In this document: in pieces, positions 1-6,965 of the stretch
Position numbering within the stretch: the stretch's first letter is position 1
How the letters are laid out: each line of letters opens with the position of its first letter
Origin: Actinoplanes italicus
GTDB taxonomy: Bacteria > Actinomycetota > Actinomycetes > Mycobacteriales > Micromonosporaceae
Assembly: GCF_003001815.1 (NCBI RefSeq)
Contig: NZ_PVMZ01000025.1
Span: 62,001 to 126,000, forward strand
Direction: 5' to 3'
DNA: 64,000 nt
The notes under the pieces: model-generated
Seen by the model: the letters and a program-made list of their open reading frames with translations, nothing else
What the model was told of the DNA's origin: nothing
Databases searched by the model: none
Made by a program: the position numbers and the translations under genes

Positions 1-53
1 TGGCGGCACCGGGCCGGATACCTCTTCGGCCGTCCCGGCTGGCAGCCCGCGTC

Positions 54-752
54 ATGATCCTCCCGTTCTTCGCCGTCGTCGCCGCGGTCGAGGTCATCGC
101 CGTGGCGGCGGACTGGACCGCCGTGCAATGGGTCGCGAAACCGCTGCTCGGGCCGCTGTTGATCGCCTGGATGCTCCAGCGTGGACGGCGCGACGTGGCC
201 ACCCTGGCACTCGGGTTCGCCACCGCCGGCGACATCGCGCTCCTCGTACCGGATCAGATGGCCTTCCTGATCGGTATGGGGTTCTTCCTCGGCGCGCAGA
301 TCTGTTTCGTCATCGCGTTCCGGCCGATCCGGGCGATTCACGCGGCGGGTTACTGGCTGCTCTGGGCGCTGGCGAACCTGCTGCTGTGGGAACGGCTCGG
401 CGACCTCGCCCTGCCGGTGCTGATCTACAGCTTCGCGCTGACCACGATGGCGGCGGCAGCGGCCGGCATCTCCCGGAGGGTCGCCGCGGGCGGGGCGCTG
501 TTCCTCGTCTCCGACCTGCTCATCGGCCTCGGCGCGGCGGGTATCCGGGCGCCGGCGCACGACGTCCTCGTCATGACGACGTACGCGGCGGCGCTGTTCC
601 TGCTGACGACGGGCTGGGTTCAGTCCGAGGAGCAAGGGGTGCGGACCGGCCGGATTCGAACCGGCGTCCTCAGCCTGAGCAAGGCTGCACGACGACCTCT
701 GCGCTACGAGCCCGCACCGCCGCGAATCCTACCCACGCGGCCGCCGGACTGA
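54..752 (+). CDS. YhhN/TMEM86 family membrane protein (lysoplasmalogenase-like)
   Basis: Polytopic inner-membrane protein with about seven hydrophobic segments over its first ~190 residues. It has the YhhN-type layout: KPLLGPLL near residue 29, a GD pair in ATAGDIALL, and FLIGMGFFLGAQ. Family members include vertebrate lysoplasmalogenase; a bacterial substrate is unproven. The hydrophobic domain ends near residue 190 (about position 625). The frame then runs antisense through the tRNA-like gene at 639-717, adding about 40 Arg/Pro-rich residues, so the native stop seems lost or displaced. The frame is also open to the window edge, so a longer N-terminus is possible. Family assignment is fairly secure; the C-terminus is doubtful. 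Confidence 0.7.
   Translation: MILPFFAVVAAVEVIAVAADWTAVQWVAKPLLGPLLIAWMLQRGRRDVATLALGFATAGDIALLVPDQMAFLIGMGFFLGAQICFVIAFRPIRAIHAAGYWLLWALANLLLWERLGDLALPVLIYSFALTTMAAAAAGISRRVAAGGALFLVSDLLIGLGAAGIRAPAHDVLVMTTYAAALFLLTTGWVQSEEQGVRTGRIRTGVLSLSKAARRPLRYEPAPPRILPTRPPD
639..717 (-). tRNA. tRNA-like gene, apparent anticodon GCU (Ser codons AGC/AGU)
   Basis: Read on the minus strand it has a tRNA D-loop with GG, a 5-bp anticodon stem (CAGCC/GGCTG) around loop TTGCTCA, a short variable loop AGGAC, a T arm GCCGG-TTCGAAT-CCGGC, and an acceptor GCGGGCT/GGTCCGC followed by ACC. One extra C lies between the T stem and the 3' acceptor strand, and two extra bases precede the D stem. A serine tRNA should have a long variable arm, which is absent. 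The body is nearly identical to the second copy at 789-867 while the anticodon arms differ. It could be a functional non-canonical tRNA or a decaying copy. Confidence 0.5.
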
Positions 753-763
753 CCGGGAGGTTC

Positions 764-781
764 CAGGGGTGCGGACCGGCC
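764..781 (-). repeat. Remnant of a tRNA 3' end
   Basis: This stretch repeats the 3'-acceptor segment of both flanking tRNA-like genes, with the core GGGGTGCGGACCGGCC. The rest of the gene is missing. It fits a tandem duplication or deletion history of this small tRNA-like array. Confidence 0.55.
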
Positions 782-788
782 TTCAGGG

Positions 789-867
789 GTGCGGACCGAC
801 CGGATTCGAACCGGTGTCCTTCGGTTCTGGAGACCGACGCGACGACCTCTGCGCTACGAGCCCGCAC
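789..867 (-). tRNA. tRNA-like gene, apparent anticodon CCA (Trp)
   Basis: Minus strand: anticodon stem TCGGT/ACCGA with loop CTCCAGA (anticodon CCA, U33, G37), T arm ACCGG-TTCGAAT-CCGGT, short variable loop, acceptor GCGGGCT pairing with GGTCCGC. As in the copy at 639-717, an extra base separates the T and acceptor stems, making the acceptor/T domain longer than normal. CCA is not fully encoded. The body does not resemble a standard bacterial tRNA-Trp, so decoding of UGG is inferred from the anticodon alone. The stop codon of the upstream SUKH/ankyrin gene lies inside its 5' end. Confidence 0.55.
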
Positions 868-2026
868 CTGCGGTGATCATAGCCGCGAGCTCCCGCAGAA
901 CCGTTGCGCGGTCACGCATCCGACCGTCACCCGACCGGTCGGCGGCGTGTGCGGCCTGCGCGGCCAGCATCCGCAGCCGGGGCACGTGCGCGCGCATCTC
1001 CGCCGACGACGGCAGCCGGTCCGCGAGCAGGCGCAACACCTCCGGATCCTCGTTGTCGATCGCACCGCCGACCGCGTCCGCGGTGACCAGCGCACCGCGC
1101 GCCAGCAGCGTGCGGGCCAGATCGGCGGTCACCGCGTGGGCGCCGGTCCGCAGAGTGTTCGTCACCGGCACCCGCCGCTCCAGCAACCGTACGGCCGCGT
1201 CCAGACGCCGGTTCACCAGGGCGATATCGATCGGGGTGAGGCCGCCACGGACCGGTTCGGCCAGATCGCAGCCGGCCGTCGCGAGCCGCTCCAGCAGATC
1301 CCGATCGCCGGCCGCGGCCGCCCGGTCCAGGGCGAGCCGCCGCAACCGGGGCCGGTCCGCGATCGTGCCCGCGGTCAGCGCCGAACGCCAGTCCAGAACG
1401 GTCGCCCGCACCAGCTCCCGCAGCTTCCCGGCGACCCGCGGCTCCCGCTCGGCCAGCTCGTCGACGGCGTCGCGCATCTCAGCGCCGGCATCCGCGTCGC
1501 CGGACTCCCACGGGTCGTCCTCGAGCGCCAGTTGGCCGAACAGTTCCCGTACGTCCGCGGCCATCGCGTCCGCCCGGTCGCCCTCGCTCAACTCCCAGCC
1601 CGGCGGCAGACCCTGCTGCCAGTAGACGACCCCGCCGTGCCCCGGACCGTCGGCTGTGTCCACATAGAGCCGGTCCAGGTACTCGAAACCGCCGAACGGC
1701 AGGAACCGCACCGTCCCCGATCCGGTCTCGTGCTCGATCCAGCCCCACAGGTCGTTGTAGCCGTCCGAGCCGGGGAAGAACAGCTCGGTGAACGAGACCT
1801 GCCCGTCCAGCTGGTAGTCGATGCGCCCGCCGAAGGTCGTCCGCCACAACGCGATCAGCGCCTCGGGCAGCGGCCCCGCACACCGCGCCGCGACCGCCTC
1901 CAGCGTCACGTCGTCGATCGGCGGCCGCGCGTCGAGAATCAGCCGGTCCGCGAAAACGGCGATGCCGGCCTCACCGGCGATCCACCGGTCCTTGTCATCG
2001 AGCAGGATCGCTTCAGGCACGGCCAC
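854..2026 (-). CDS. SUKH (SMI1/KNR4-like) domain protein with C-terminal ankyrin-like repeats
   Basis: 390 residues from a GTG start. Residues ~40-200 look like a SUKH-superfamily domain: LPEALIALWRTTFGG, a YNDLWGWIEHE segment, and FLPFGGFEYLDRLYVDT. The last ~150 residues hold degenerate ankyrin-type units, such as DRDLLERLATAGCDLAEPVRGGL and LTPIDIALVNRRLDAAVRLLE. SUKH proteins often act as immunity proteins of polymorphic toxin systems and ankyrins mediate protein contacts, so an immunity or anti-toxin role is possible, but no toxin gene adjoins it. The TAG stop overlaps the 5' end of the tRNA-like gene at 789-867, so the two may be cotranscribed. Confidence 0.6.
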   Translation of the reverse strand: MAVPEAILLDDKDRWIAGEAGIAVFADRLILDARPPIDDVTLEAVAARCAGPLPEALIALWRTTFGGRIDYQLDGQVSFTELFFPGSDGYNDLWGWIEHETGSGTVRFLPFGGFEYLDRLYVDTADGPGHGGVVYWQQGLPPGWELSEGDRADAMAADVRELFGQLALEDDPWESGDADAGAEMRDAVDELAEREPRVAGKLRELVRATVLDWRSALTAGTIADRPRLRRLALDRAAAAGDRDLLERLATAGCDLAEPVRGGLTPIDIALVNRRLDAAVRLLERRVPVTNTLRTGAHAVTADLARTLLARGALVTADAVGGAIDNEDPEVLRLLADRLPSSAEMRAHVPRLRMLAAQAAHAADRSGDGRMRDRATVLRELAAMITAGAGS

Positions 2027-2216
2027 ACCCTAACCATTCGGTACGGACCACGCCGCCCCACAGATTTCAGCCGCTTCCGGACGGCTGTGTCATACCGCTG
2101 TCTCGAGAGCGTCGAGACAACGGCCGGCGAACTGGTTCTCGACCCCGGCGGAACCGGGTCGGCCGTCTGGGACGCGGTGCGTGGCAGCGGGATCTTCGTG
2201 GCTGGGGTGGGTGGGG

Positions 2217-2567
2217 TCAGGCCAGCAGCAGCGGGATCAGGGCCAGAGCCGCGGGGACGGTCTGGATGTAGATGATGCGGCGGCTGGCGGTCAGGGCTCC
2301 GACGATGCCGGCGATCGCCACGCAGAGCAGGAAGAAGATCACGACTGCCTTGCCTCCGCCGAGCAGGCCCCAGAACAGGCCGGCGGCCAGGAACCCGTTG
2401 TAGAGGCCCTGGTTCAGGCCGAGGACCTTCGTCTGCTCGGCGAACTCGGGCGTGAAACCGAACGCCTTGCGGCCCTGCGGCTTGGTCCAGAGGAACATCT
2501 CGAGAACCGCGATGTACACGTGGATGAGCGCCACGATCGCGGCGAGGACGTTCCCGATGATCAGCAT
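2217..2567 (-). CDS. DUF1304 family small membrane protein
   Basis: 116 residues with four hydrophobic segments, matching the DUF1304 pattern: an N-terminal helix ending in HVYIAVLEMFLW, then PQGRKAFGF, then LGLNQGLYNGFLAAGLFWG, and a C-terminal helix pair. It is an integral membrane protein of unknown function; the family's conserved Asn-Gly in QGLYNGFLA is present. It stands alone: about 190 bp with no recognisable gene separates it from the SUKH gene, and about 100 bp from the acyl-CoA dehydrogenase stop. Confidence 0.8.
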   Translation of the reverse strand: MLIIGNVLAAIVALIHVYIAVLEMFLWTKPQGRKAFGFTPEFAEQTKVLGLNQGLYNGFLAAGLFWGLLGGGKAVVIFFLLCVAIAGIVGALTASRRIIYIQTVPAALALIPLLLA

Positions 2568-2665
2568 TCGGCGAGACTACCTGGCTGTTGACCACGGCAA
2601 TCGGCCCGCAGCGGGTGCTGCGGGCCGTGACACGGATCGCCGGCGGGCGCGTGGCCCGTACCGGA

Positions 2666-3790
2666 TCAGAGGCCGTAGGTCTTCCCGATGATGTCCCGCT
2701 GGATCTCGCTGGTGCCGCCGTAGATGGTGGAGACGAGGGTGGCGCGGACGTGGCGTTCCATGTCGTACTCGGTGGCGTAGCCGTAGCCGCCCATCATCTG
2801 CATGCCGGCCAGTGCCACCTGGCGCGCGACCTCGGTGGTCTTGAGTTTGACCATCGAGCTCTCGCGCGGGAGGACCTTGGCGGGGTCGCGGTCGACGAGG
2901 GTCGCGACGCGGTGGACGAGCAGGCGGCAGCACTCGATCTCGGTGGCCAGATCGGCGATCCGGTGGCGTAGCGCCTGGAACGAGCCGACCGGCCGGCCGA
3001 ACTGTTTGCGCTGCCGGATGAAGTCGAGCGCGTCGTCGAAGGCGCGCTGGGCGGTGCCGAGCATGAGGGCGGCGAGGATGAGCCGCTCGACGTTGAGGCC
3101 GGCCATCAGCTGCTGCCAGCCCTTGTCGACGGCGCCGACCACGGCGTCGGTGGGCACCCGTACGTCGGTGAAGTAGACGTCGTTGACCTCCTTGCCGCCC
3201 ATCGTCTCGATGCCCTTGATGCTCAGGCCGGTCGCGTCGGCGGGGATCAGCAGCATGGTGAGGCCGTGGTGGTCGCCGGGGCTGCCGCCGGTCCGGGCGA
3301 CCAGCAGGATCGCGTCGGCGATGTGGGCGTTGGAGATCCACGTCTTCTGGCCGTTGATCACCCAGCCGTCGTCGGTGGCCACGGCGCGGCAGGAGAGGTT
3401 CGCGACGTCGGAGCCGGCCTCCGGTTCGCTCATCGCGATGGAGTAGACGCGACCGTTGACCAGACCGCCGAGGACGGTCTTCTTCTGCTCGTCGGTGCCG
3501 GAGCGTTCGACGGCGGCGGCGACGATCGCGCTGGTGGTGAAGCCGCCGACGGGGGCCTGGCCGTATCCGACGCGCTCCAGGAACAGGCAGGTGTCGAGCA
3601 TGCCGGCGCCGGAGCCGCCGAACTGCTCGGGGACGGTGACGCCGAGCCAGCCGAGGTCGGCCATCTTGCGGTAGAGCCCGGGGTGGTGCGGGCCGTCGCC
3701 GCGTTGCTCCCGGGTGCCGGCCTCGCGGCGGCAGAAGTCGTCGACGGCCTGAGTGAAGGCCTTCTGCTCGTCGCTGAGATCGATACTCAT
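2666..3790 (-). CDS. Acyl-CoA dehydrogenase
   Basis: 374-residue flavoprotein that oxidises acyl-CoA to enoyl-CoA with electron transfer to ETF. The three-domain family layout is complete: an N-terminal helical domain, a middle domain with IAMSEPEAGSDVANL and KTWISNAHIADAILLVART, and a C-terminal domain with RKQFGRPVGSFQALRHRIAD and IYGGTSEIQRDIIGK. The medium-chain catalytic Glu position in the IY-GTSEI motif is Gly here, whereas GLNVERLILA carries Glu where isovaleryl-CoA-type enzymes place the base. A branched-chain or atypical substrate is therefore plausible. It diverges from the aldehyde dehydrogenase; the gap holds a motif shared with the GntR/MpaB gap. Confidence 0.88.
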   Translation of the reverse strand: MSIDLSDEQKAFTQAVDDFCRREAGTREQRGDGPHHPGLYRKMADLGWLGVTVPEQFGGSGAGMLDTCLFLERVGYGQAPVGGFTTSAIVAAAVERSGTDEQKKTVLGGLVNGRVYSIAMSEPEAGSDVANLSCRAVATDDGWVINGQKTWISNAHIADAILLVARTGGSPGDHHGLTMLLIPADATGLSIKGIETMGGKEVNDVYFTDVRVPTDAVVGAVDKGWQQLMAGLNVERLILAALMLGTAQRAFDDALDFIRQRKQFGRPVGSFQALRHRIADLATEIECCRLLVHRVATLVDRDPAKVLPRESSMVKLKTTEVARQVALAGMQMMGGYGYATEYDMERHVRATLVSTIYGGTSEIQRDIIGKTYGL

Positions 3791-3848
3791 GTCATCACCT
3801 TCCTGGAGTTATTGCAGGTGAATCGCTATGTTGACAGCGACCGTAACA

Positions 3849-3862
3849 TATCAAATATCAAA
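3849..3862. promoter_or_regulatory. Candidate operator TATCAAATATCAAA
   Basis: An AT-rich direct repeat of ATATCAAA lies in the gap between the divergent acyl-CoA dehydrogenase and aldehyde dehydrogenase genes. A TTGACA at 3831-3836 would place the motif over the -10 region of the rightward promoter. The identical 14-mer occurs at 5946-5959 between the GntR regulator and the MpaB-like gene. Binding by that GntR protein is inferred. Confidence 0.55.
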
Positions 3863-3882
3863 TTTACGCCGAGGAGCCCGGC

Positions 3883-5262
3883 ATGACGACCACCGACGTT
3901 GTTGGACCCGCAGTCGCCCAGGCCCGTGAGGCCGCCCGCTGGTGGGGAGGGCTCGGATTCAACGGACGCCGCTCCCGCCTGCTGGCCTGGAAACGGCACA
4001 TCGCACAGCACATCGGCGAGCTCGCGGCCCTGGTCGCGGAGGAGACCGGCAAGTCACAGGACGACGCGGCGCTCGAGGTGATGCTCGCCGTCGAGCACCT
4101 GGACTGGGCGGCCCGCAGCGCCGGCAAGGTGCTCGGGCGGCGCAAGGTCTCCTCGGGGATGCTCGCGTCCAACCACGTGGCCACCCTCGAGTACCTGCCG
4201 CTCGGCGTGGTCGGGGTGATCGGGCCGTGGAACTATCCGGTCTACACGCCGCTCGGCTCGGTGTCGTACGCGCTGGCCGCCGGCAACGCCGTGGTGTTCA
4301 AGCCGAGCGAGCACACCCCGCGCACCGGGCAGTGGCTGGCCGACGCGTGGGCGCAGGCAGTGCCGGGTGAGCCGGTGCTGCAGGTGGTTCTCGGGGACGG
4401 TACGGTCGGCGCCGCCCTCACCTGGTCCGGCGTCGACAAGATCGCGTTCACCGGGTCGGCGGCGACCGCCCGCAAGGTGATGGCCACGTGCGCGGAGACG
4501 CTGACGCCGCTCGTCGTGGAGGGTGGCGGCAAGGACGCGATGATCGTCGCGGCGGACGCCGACCTGGAGGCGGCGGCGCAGGCTGCGGCGTTCGGCGGTT
4601 TCGGCAACGCGGGTCAGACGTGCGCGGGCGTGGAGCGTGTCTACATAGAACGTTCTGTCTACCAAACCTTCCTGGACAAATTGGGCTCTTTGGCGCCCGG
4701 TCCGCAGAAGATGACCACCCCCGAACAGCCCTCGATCGTCCGCTCCCACGTCGAGGACGCGCTGGCCCGTGGCGGTCGCGCGGTGGTCGGCGGGATCGAG
4801 TCGGTCCAGCCGGCCCAGGTGGGAGCCGTCGTCCTGGCCGAGGTGCCGGAGGACAGCCTCGCCGTCACCGAGGAGACGTTCGGGCCGACGCTCGTGGTGA
4901 ACCCGGTGGACAGCGTGGACGAGGCGATCCGGCTGGCCAACGCGTCGAAGTACGGCCTGGCCGCGTCGATCTTCACGAAGGACTCGCACGCCGGGACCGC
5001 GATCGCCCGGCGGCTGCGCACCGGCGCCGCCTCGATCAACGCGGTGCTCGGGTTCGCCGGGGTGCCGTCACTGCCGTTCGGCGGCGTCGGCGACTCCGGG
5101 TTCGGGCGCATCCACGGCGCGGACGGGCTGCGCGAGTTCTCCCGGGCCCAGTCGGTGACCCGGCAGCGCTTCCACGCGCCACTCGACCTGATGCGCCTGG
5201 ACCGGGATCCGAAGGCGATGGCCCGGGCGCTGAAACTGTTCCGATTCCGCCACGGCAGGTGA
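3883..5262 (+). CDS. Aldehyde dehydrogenase family protein
   Basis: 459-residue NAD(P)-dependent aldehyde dehydrogenase that oxidises an aldehyde to the acid. Visible motifs: GVIGPWNYPVYTPL (cofactor-binding Asn), KPSEHTP, FTGSAATARKV (Rossmann glycine loop), LVVEGGGKDAMIV (general base Glu), GNAGQTCAGVERVYI (catalytic Cys), EETFGPTLVVNPV and PFGGVGDSGFGRIHG. Length is normal for the soluble family. GAGGAG precedes the ATG by seven bases. With the acyl-CoA dehydrogenase and the MpaB-like oxygenase it probably belongs to one inducible catabolic regulon under the GntR protein at 5280-5921; the substrate is unknown. Confidence 0.88.
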   Translation: MTTTDVVGPAVAQAREAARWWGGLGFNGRRSRLLAWKRHIAQHIGELAALVAEETGKSQDDAALEVMLAVEHLDWAARSAGKVLGRRKVSSGMLASNHVATLEYLPLGVVGVIGPWNYPVYTPLGSVSYALAAGNAVVFKPSEHTPRTGQWLADAWAQAVPGEPVLQVVLGDGTVGAALTWSGVDKIAFTGSAATARKVMATCAETLTPLVVEGGGKDAMIVAADADLEAAAQAAAFGGFGNAGQTCAGVERVYIERSVYQTFLDKLGSLAPGPQKMTTPEQPSIVRSHVEDALARGGRAVVGGIESVQPAQVGAVVLAEVPEDSLAVTEETFGPTLVVNPVDSVDEAIRLANASKYGLAASIFTKDSHAGTAIARRLRTGAASINAVLGFAGVPSLPFGGVGDSGFGRIHGADGLREFSRAQSVTRQRFHAPLDLMRLDRDPKAMARALKLFRFRHGR

Positions 5263-5279
5263 TGGCGCGCCGGTGAGGT

Positions 5280-5921
5280 TCAGGCGTCCCAGATGCCCAG
5301 GCCGTCGAGGTGTTTGACCAGGCGCTCCGCCCCATCGGTGAAGTGCCTGGTCATCGCGGTGCGCGCGGCGTCCGCGTCGGCCTCGGCGAACGCGGTCAGC
5401 AGTGCCTCGTGGTCGGCGCGCATCCCCTCGCGCCAGCCGGGATCGGCCGAGTAGACGCGGGCGGGGGTGTAGCGGGTGGCGGTGTGCAGGAACCAGCTCA
5501 GCTTGCGGGACCGCGCCATCCGGTTGACCGCGCGATGGAACTCGTACTCGAAGGTCTCGACGTCGGCGGCCTTGCGGGCACGGGCCACCTTGTTGTGCGC
5601 CACCCGCAGCTCGGCCAGCTGCGCCTCACCGATCCCCGCCGCGACCCGGGCGGCCAGCTCACCGGCGATGTCGCCCTGCAGCTGGAAGACGTCGAGGATG
5701 TCCTGCCGGGAGAGCGGCGCCACCACGTACCCCCGGCGGGGCTGCAACTCGACCATGTCCTCGCCGCGCAGGGTGAGCAGCGCCTCCCGGACCGGGGTGA
5801 TGCTCACGTCGAGGGTCGCGGCGACCTCCTCGAGGCGGATCCGCGCGCCGGGACGCAGCTCGCCGGACATGATCCGGGCGCGCAGGGCGCCGGCGACCTC
5901 CTCGGAAAGCAATCCCCTCAC
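5280..5921 (-). CDS. GntR family transcriptional regulator, FCD subfamily
   Basis: 213 residues from a GTG start. The N-terminal winged helix (residues ~5-70) contains LRARIMSGELRPGARIRLEEVAA and SITPVREALLTLRGEDMVELQ. The C-terminal all-helical FCD domain (~85-205) has EFHRAVNRMARSR and HTATRY metal/ligand-type segments, followed by DHEALLTAFAEADADAARTAM. FCD regulators are usually repressors released by an organic acid or acyl ligand. It is divergent from the MpaB-like gene, and the shared TATCAAATATCAAA motif suggests it controls itself, that gene, and the acyl-CoA dehydrogenase/aldehyde dehydrogenase pair. Confidence 0.88.
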   Translation of the reverse strand: MRGLLSEEVAGALRARIMSGELRPGARIRLEEVAATLDVSITPVREALLTLRGEDMVELQPRRGYVVAPLSRQDILDVFQLQGDIAGELAARVAAGIGEAQLAELRVAHNKVARARKAADVETFEYEFHRAVNRMARSRKLSWFLHTATRYTPARVYSADPGWREGMRADHEALLTAFAEADADAARTAMTRHFTDGAERLVKHLDGLGIWDA

Positions 5922-5945
5922 CTCTCGCTTTATCGGCCGTCACCG

Positions 5946-5959
5946 TATCAAATATCAAA
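5946..5959. promoter_or_regulatory. Second copy of candidate operator TATCAAATATCAAA
   Basis: Identical to the 14-mer at 3849-3862 and located in the 56-bp gap between the divergent GntR and MpaB-like genes, as expected for an autoregulated divergon. The surrounding DNA is otherwise GC-rich, so a chance repeat is unlikely. Confidence 0.55.
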
Positions 5960-5977
5960 AAAGAGGGAAGGTGACCG

Positions 5978-6895
5978 ATGGGCCGCTATGACCTGCGGGA
6001 CCGGATCGCGGGCCTCGATCCGGAGCGTGACCACCTGGAGATCTACCAGATCTCGTCGGGGCAGGAGTTCCCCTGGGACTACACGCGGGCGCTGGAGTTC
6101 GCGCTGTTCCGCACATACTGCGTGCCGAGCATCTCGAAGCTGCTCGCGGCGACCGGCGAGTTCCGGGACCGGCCACAGCGCCGCTACGACGACACGGCGC
6201 TGCTGATGGCGGAGATGGCGGCGCACGGTTACGACTCGGACCGGGGGCGGGAGGCCCTCAAGGTGGTCAACCGGGCGCACGGCCGCTATGCCATCACCAA
6301 CGACGACATGCTGTACGTGCTGTCGACGTTCGTCTACGACCCGATCGACTGGCTGGCGCGCTACGGCTGGCGGCCGCTGCACGACAACGAACGCCTGGCC
6401 GCGTTCCACTACTACCGGGCCGTCGGCAGACGGATGGGGATCAAGGACATTCCGGAGTCGTACGACGAATTCCTGTCCTTCAAGAACGCCTACGAGACGG
6501 AGCACTTCGTCTACAGCGACACGAACGCGGAGATCGGGAAGTACACGGTGGAGCTGTTCGCGGCGTGGTTCCCCGGGTTCCTTCGCCCCGCGGTCCGGCT
6601 CGGGGTGCGCGGCATGCTCGACGAACGGATGCTGACCGCCTTCGGGTTCGGCCCGGCGCCGCGCTGGGTGGGCGTGGCCGCCACGGCGGGGCTGAGGACC
6701 CGTGCGTTCGCGTTGCGATTTTTCCCGCCCCGCAGGGAATCGGTCCTCGGCCGGCCCAAGCACAACCGCACCTATCCCGGCTATCCGACCGGCCGCCGGC
6801 CCTCCGACCTGGGCGCACCTCCTCCGCCCGCGGACATGCCGGCCGAGTTCCTGCGGTCATCACGTCAGGATCAGGGTCATATTGACATGACCTGA
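5978..6895 (+). CDS. MpaB/rubber-oxygenase family protein (DUF2236)
   Basis: 305 residues resembling the DUF2236 / MpaB oxygenase fold, a haem-binding family that includes latex-clearing proteins and fungal MpaB. The core runs from ~50 to 245, with segments LKVVNRAHGRYAITNDDMLYVLSTFVYDPIDW, WRPLHDNERLAAFHYYRAVGRRMGI and a hydrophobic PGFLRPAVRLGVRGML. No signal peptide is seen, so it is probably cytoplasmic. GGGAAGG lies upstream of the ATG. Its placement opposite the GntR regulator, with an operator shared with the dehydrogenase genes, suggests it starts an oxidative catabolic route. The exact reaction is unknown. Confidence 0.72.
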   Translation: MGRYDLRDRIAGLDPERDHLEIYQISSGQEFPWDYTRALEFALFRTYCVPSISKLLAATGEFRDRPQRRYDDTALLMAEMAAHGYDSDRGREALKVVNRAHGRYAITNDDMLYVLSTFVYDPIDWLARYGWRPLHDNERLAAFHYYRAVGRRMGIKDIPESYDEFLSFKNAYETEHFVYSDTNAEIGKYTVELFAAWFPGFLRPAVRLGVRGMLDERMLTAFGFGPAPRWVGVAATAGLRTRAFALRFFPPRRESVLGRPKHNRTYPGYPTGRRPSDLGAPPPPADMPAEFLRSSRQDQGHIDMT

Positions 6896-6965
6896 TGGAT
6901 TGCTGACTTTCGATGTCTGAGGGTTTGCTGTGAGGCACTGATCCCCCAGATCCCGGAGGTCGTTC

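Noticed and set aside
639..867. Selenocysteine tRNA
   Set aside because: Anticodons are GCU and CCA, not UCA, and the long variable arm is absent, although the acceptor/T region is extended.
128..2275. Very long plus-strand frame antisense to the SUKH and tRNA genes
   Set aside because: Pro/Arg/Gly-rich shadow of the GC-biased genes on the opposite strand; no domain or start signal. Similar long shadows opposite fadB, the ABC exporter, scpA, parA and the 756-residue membrane protein were dismissed for the same reason.
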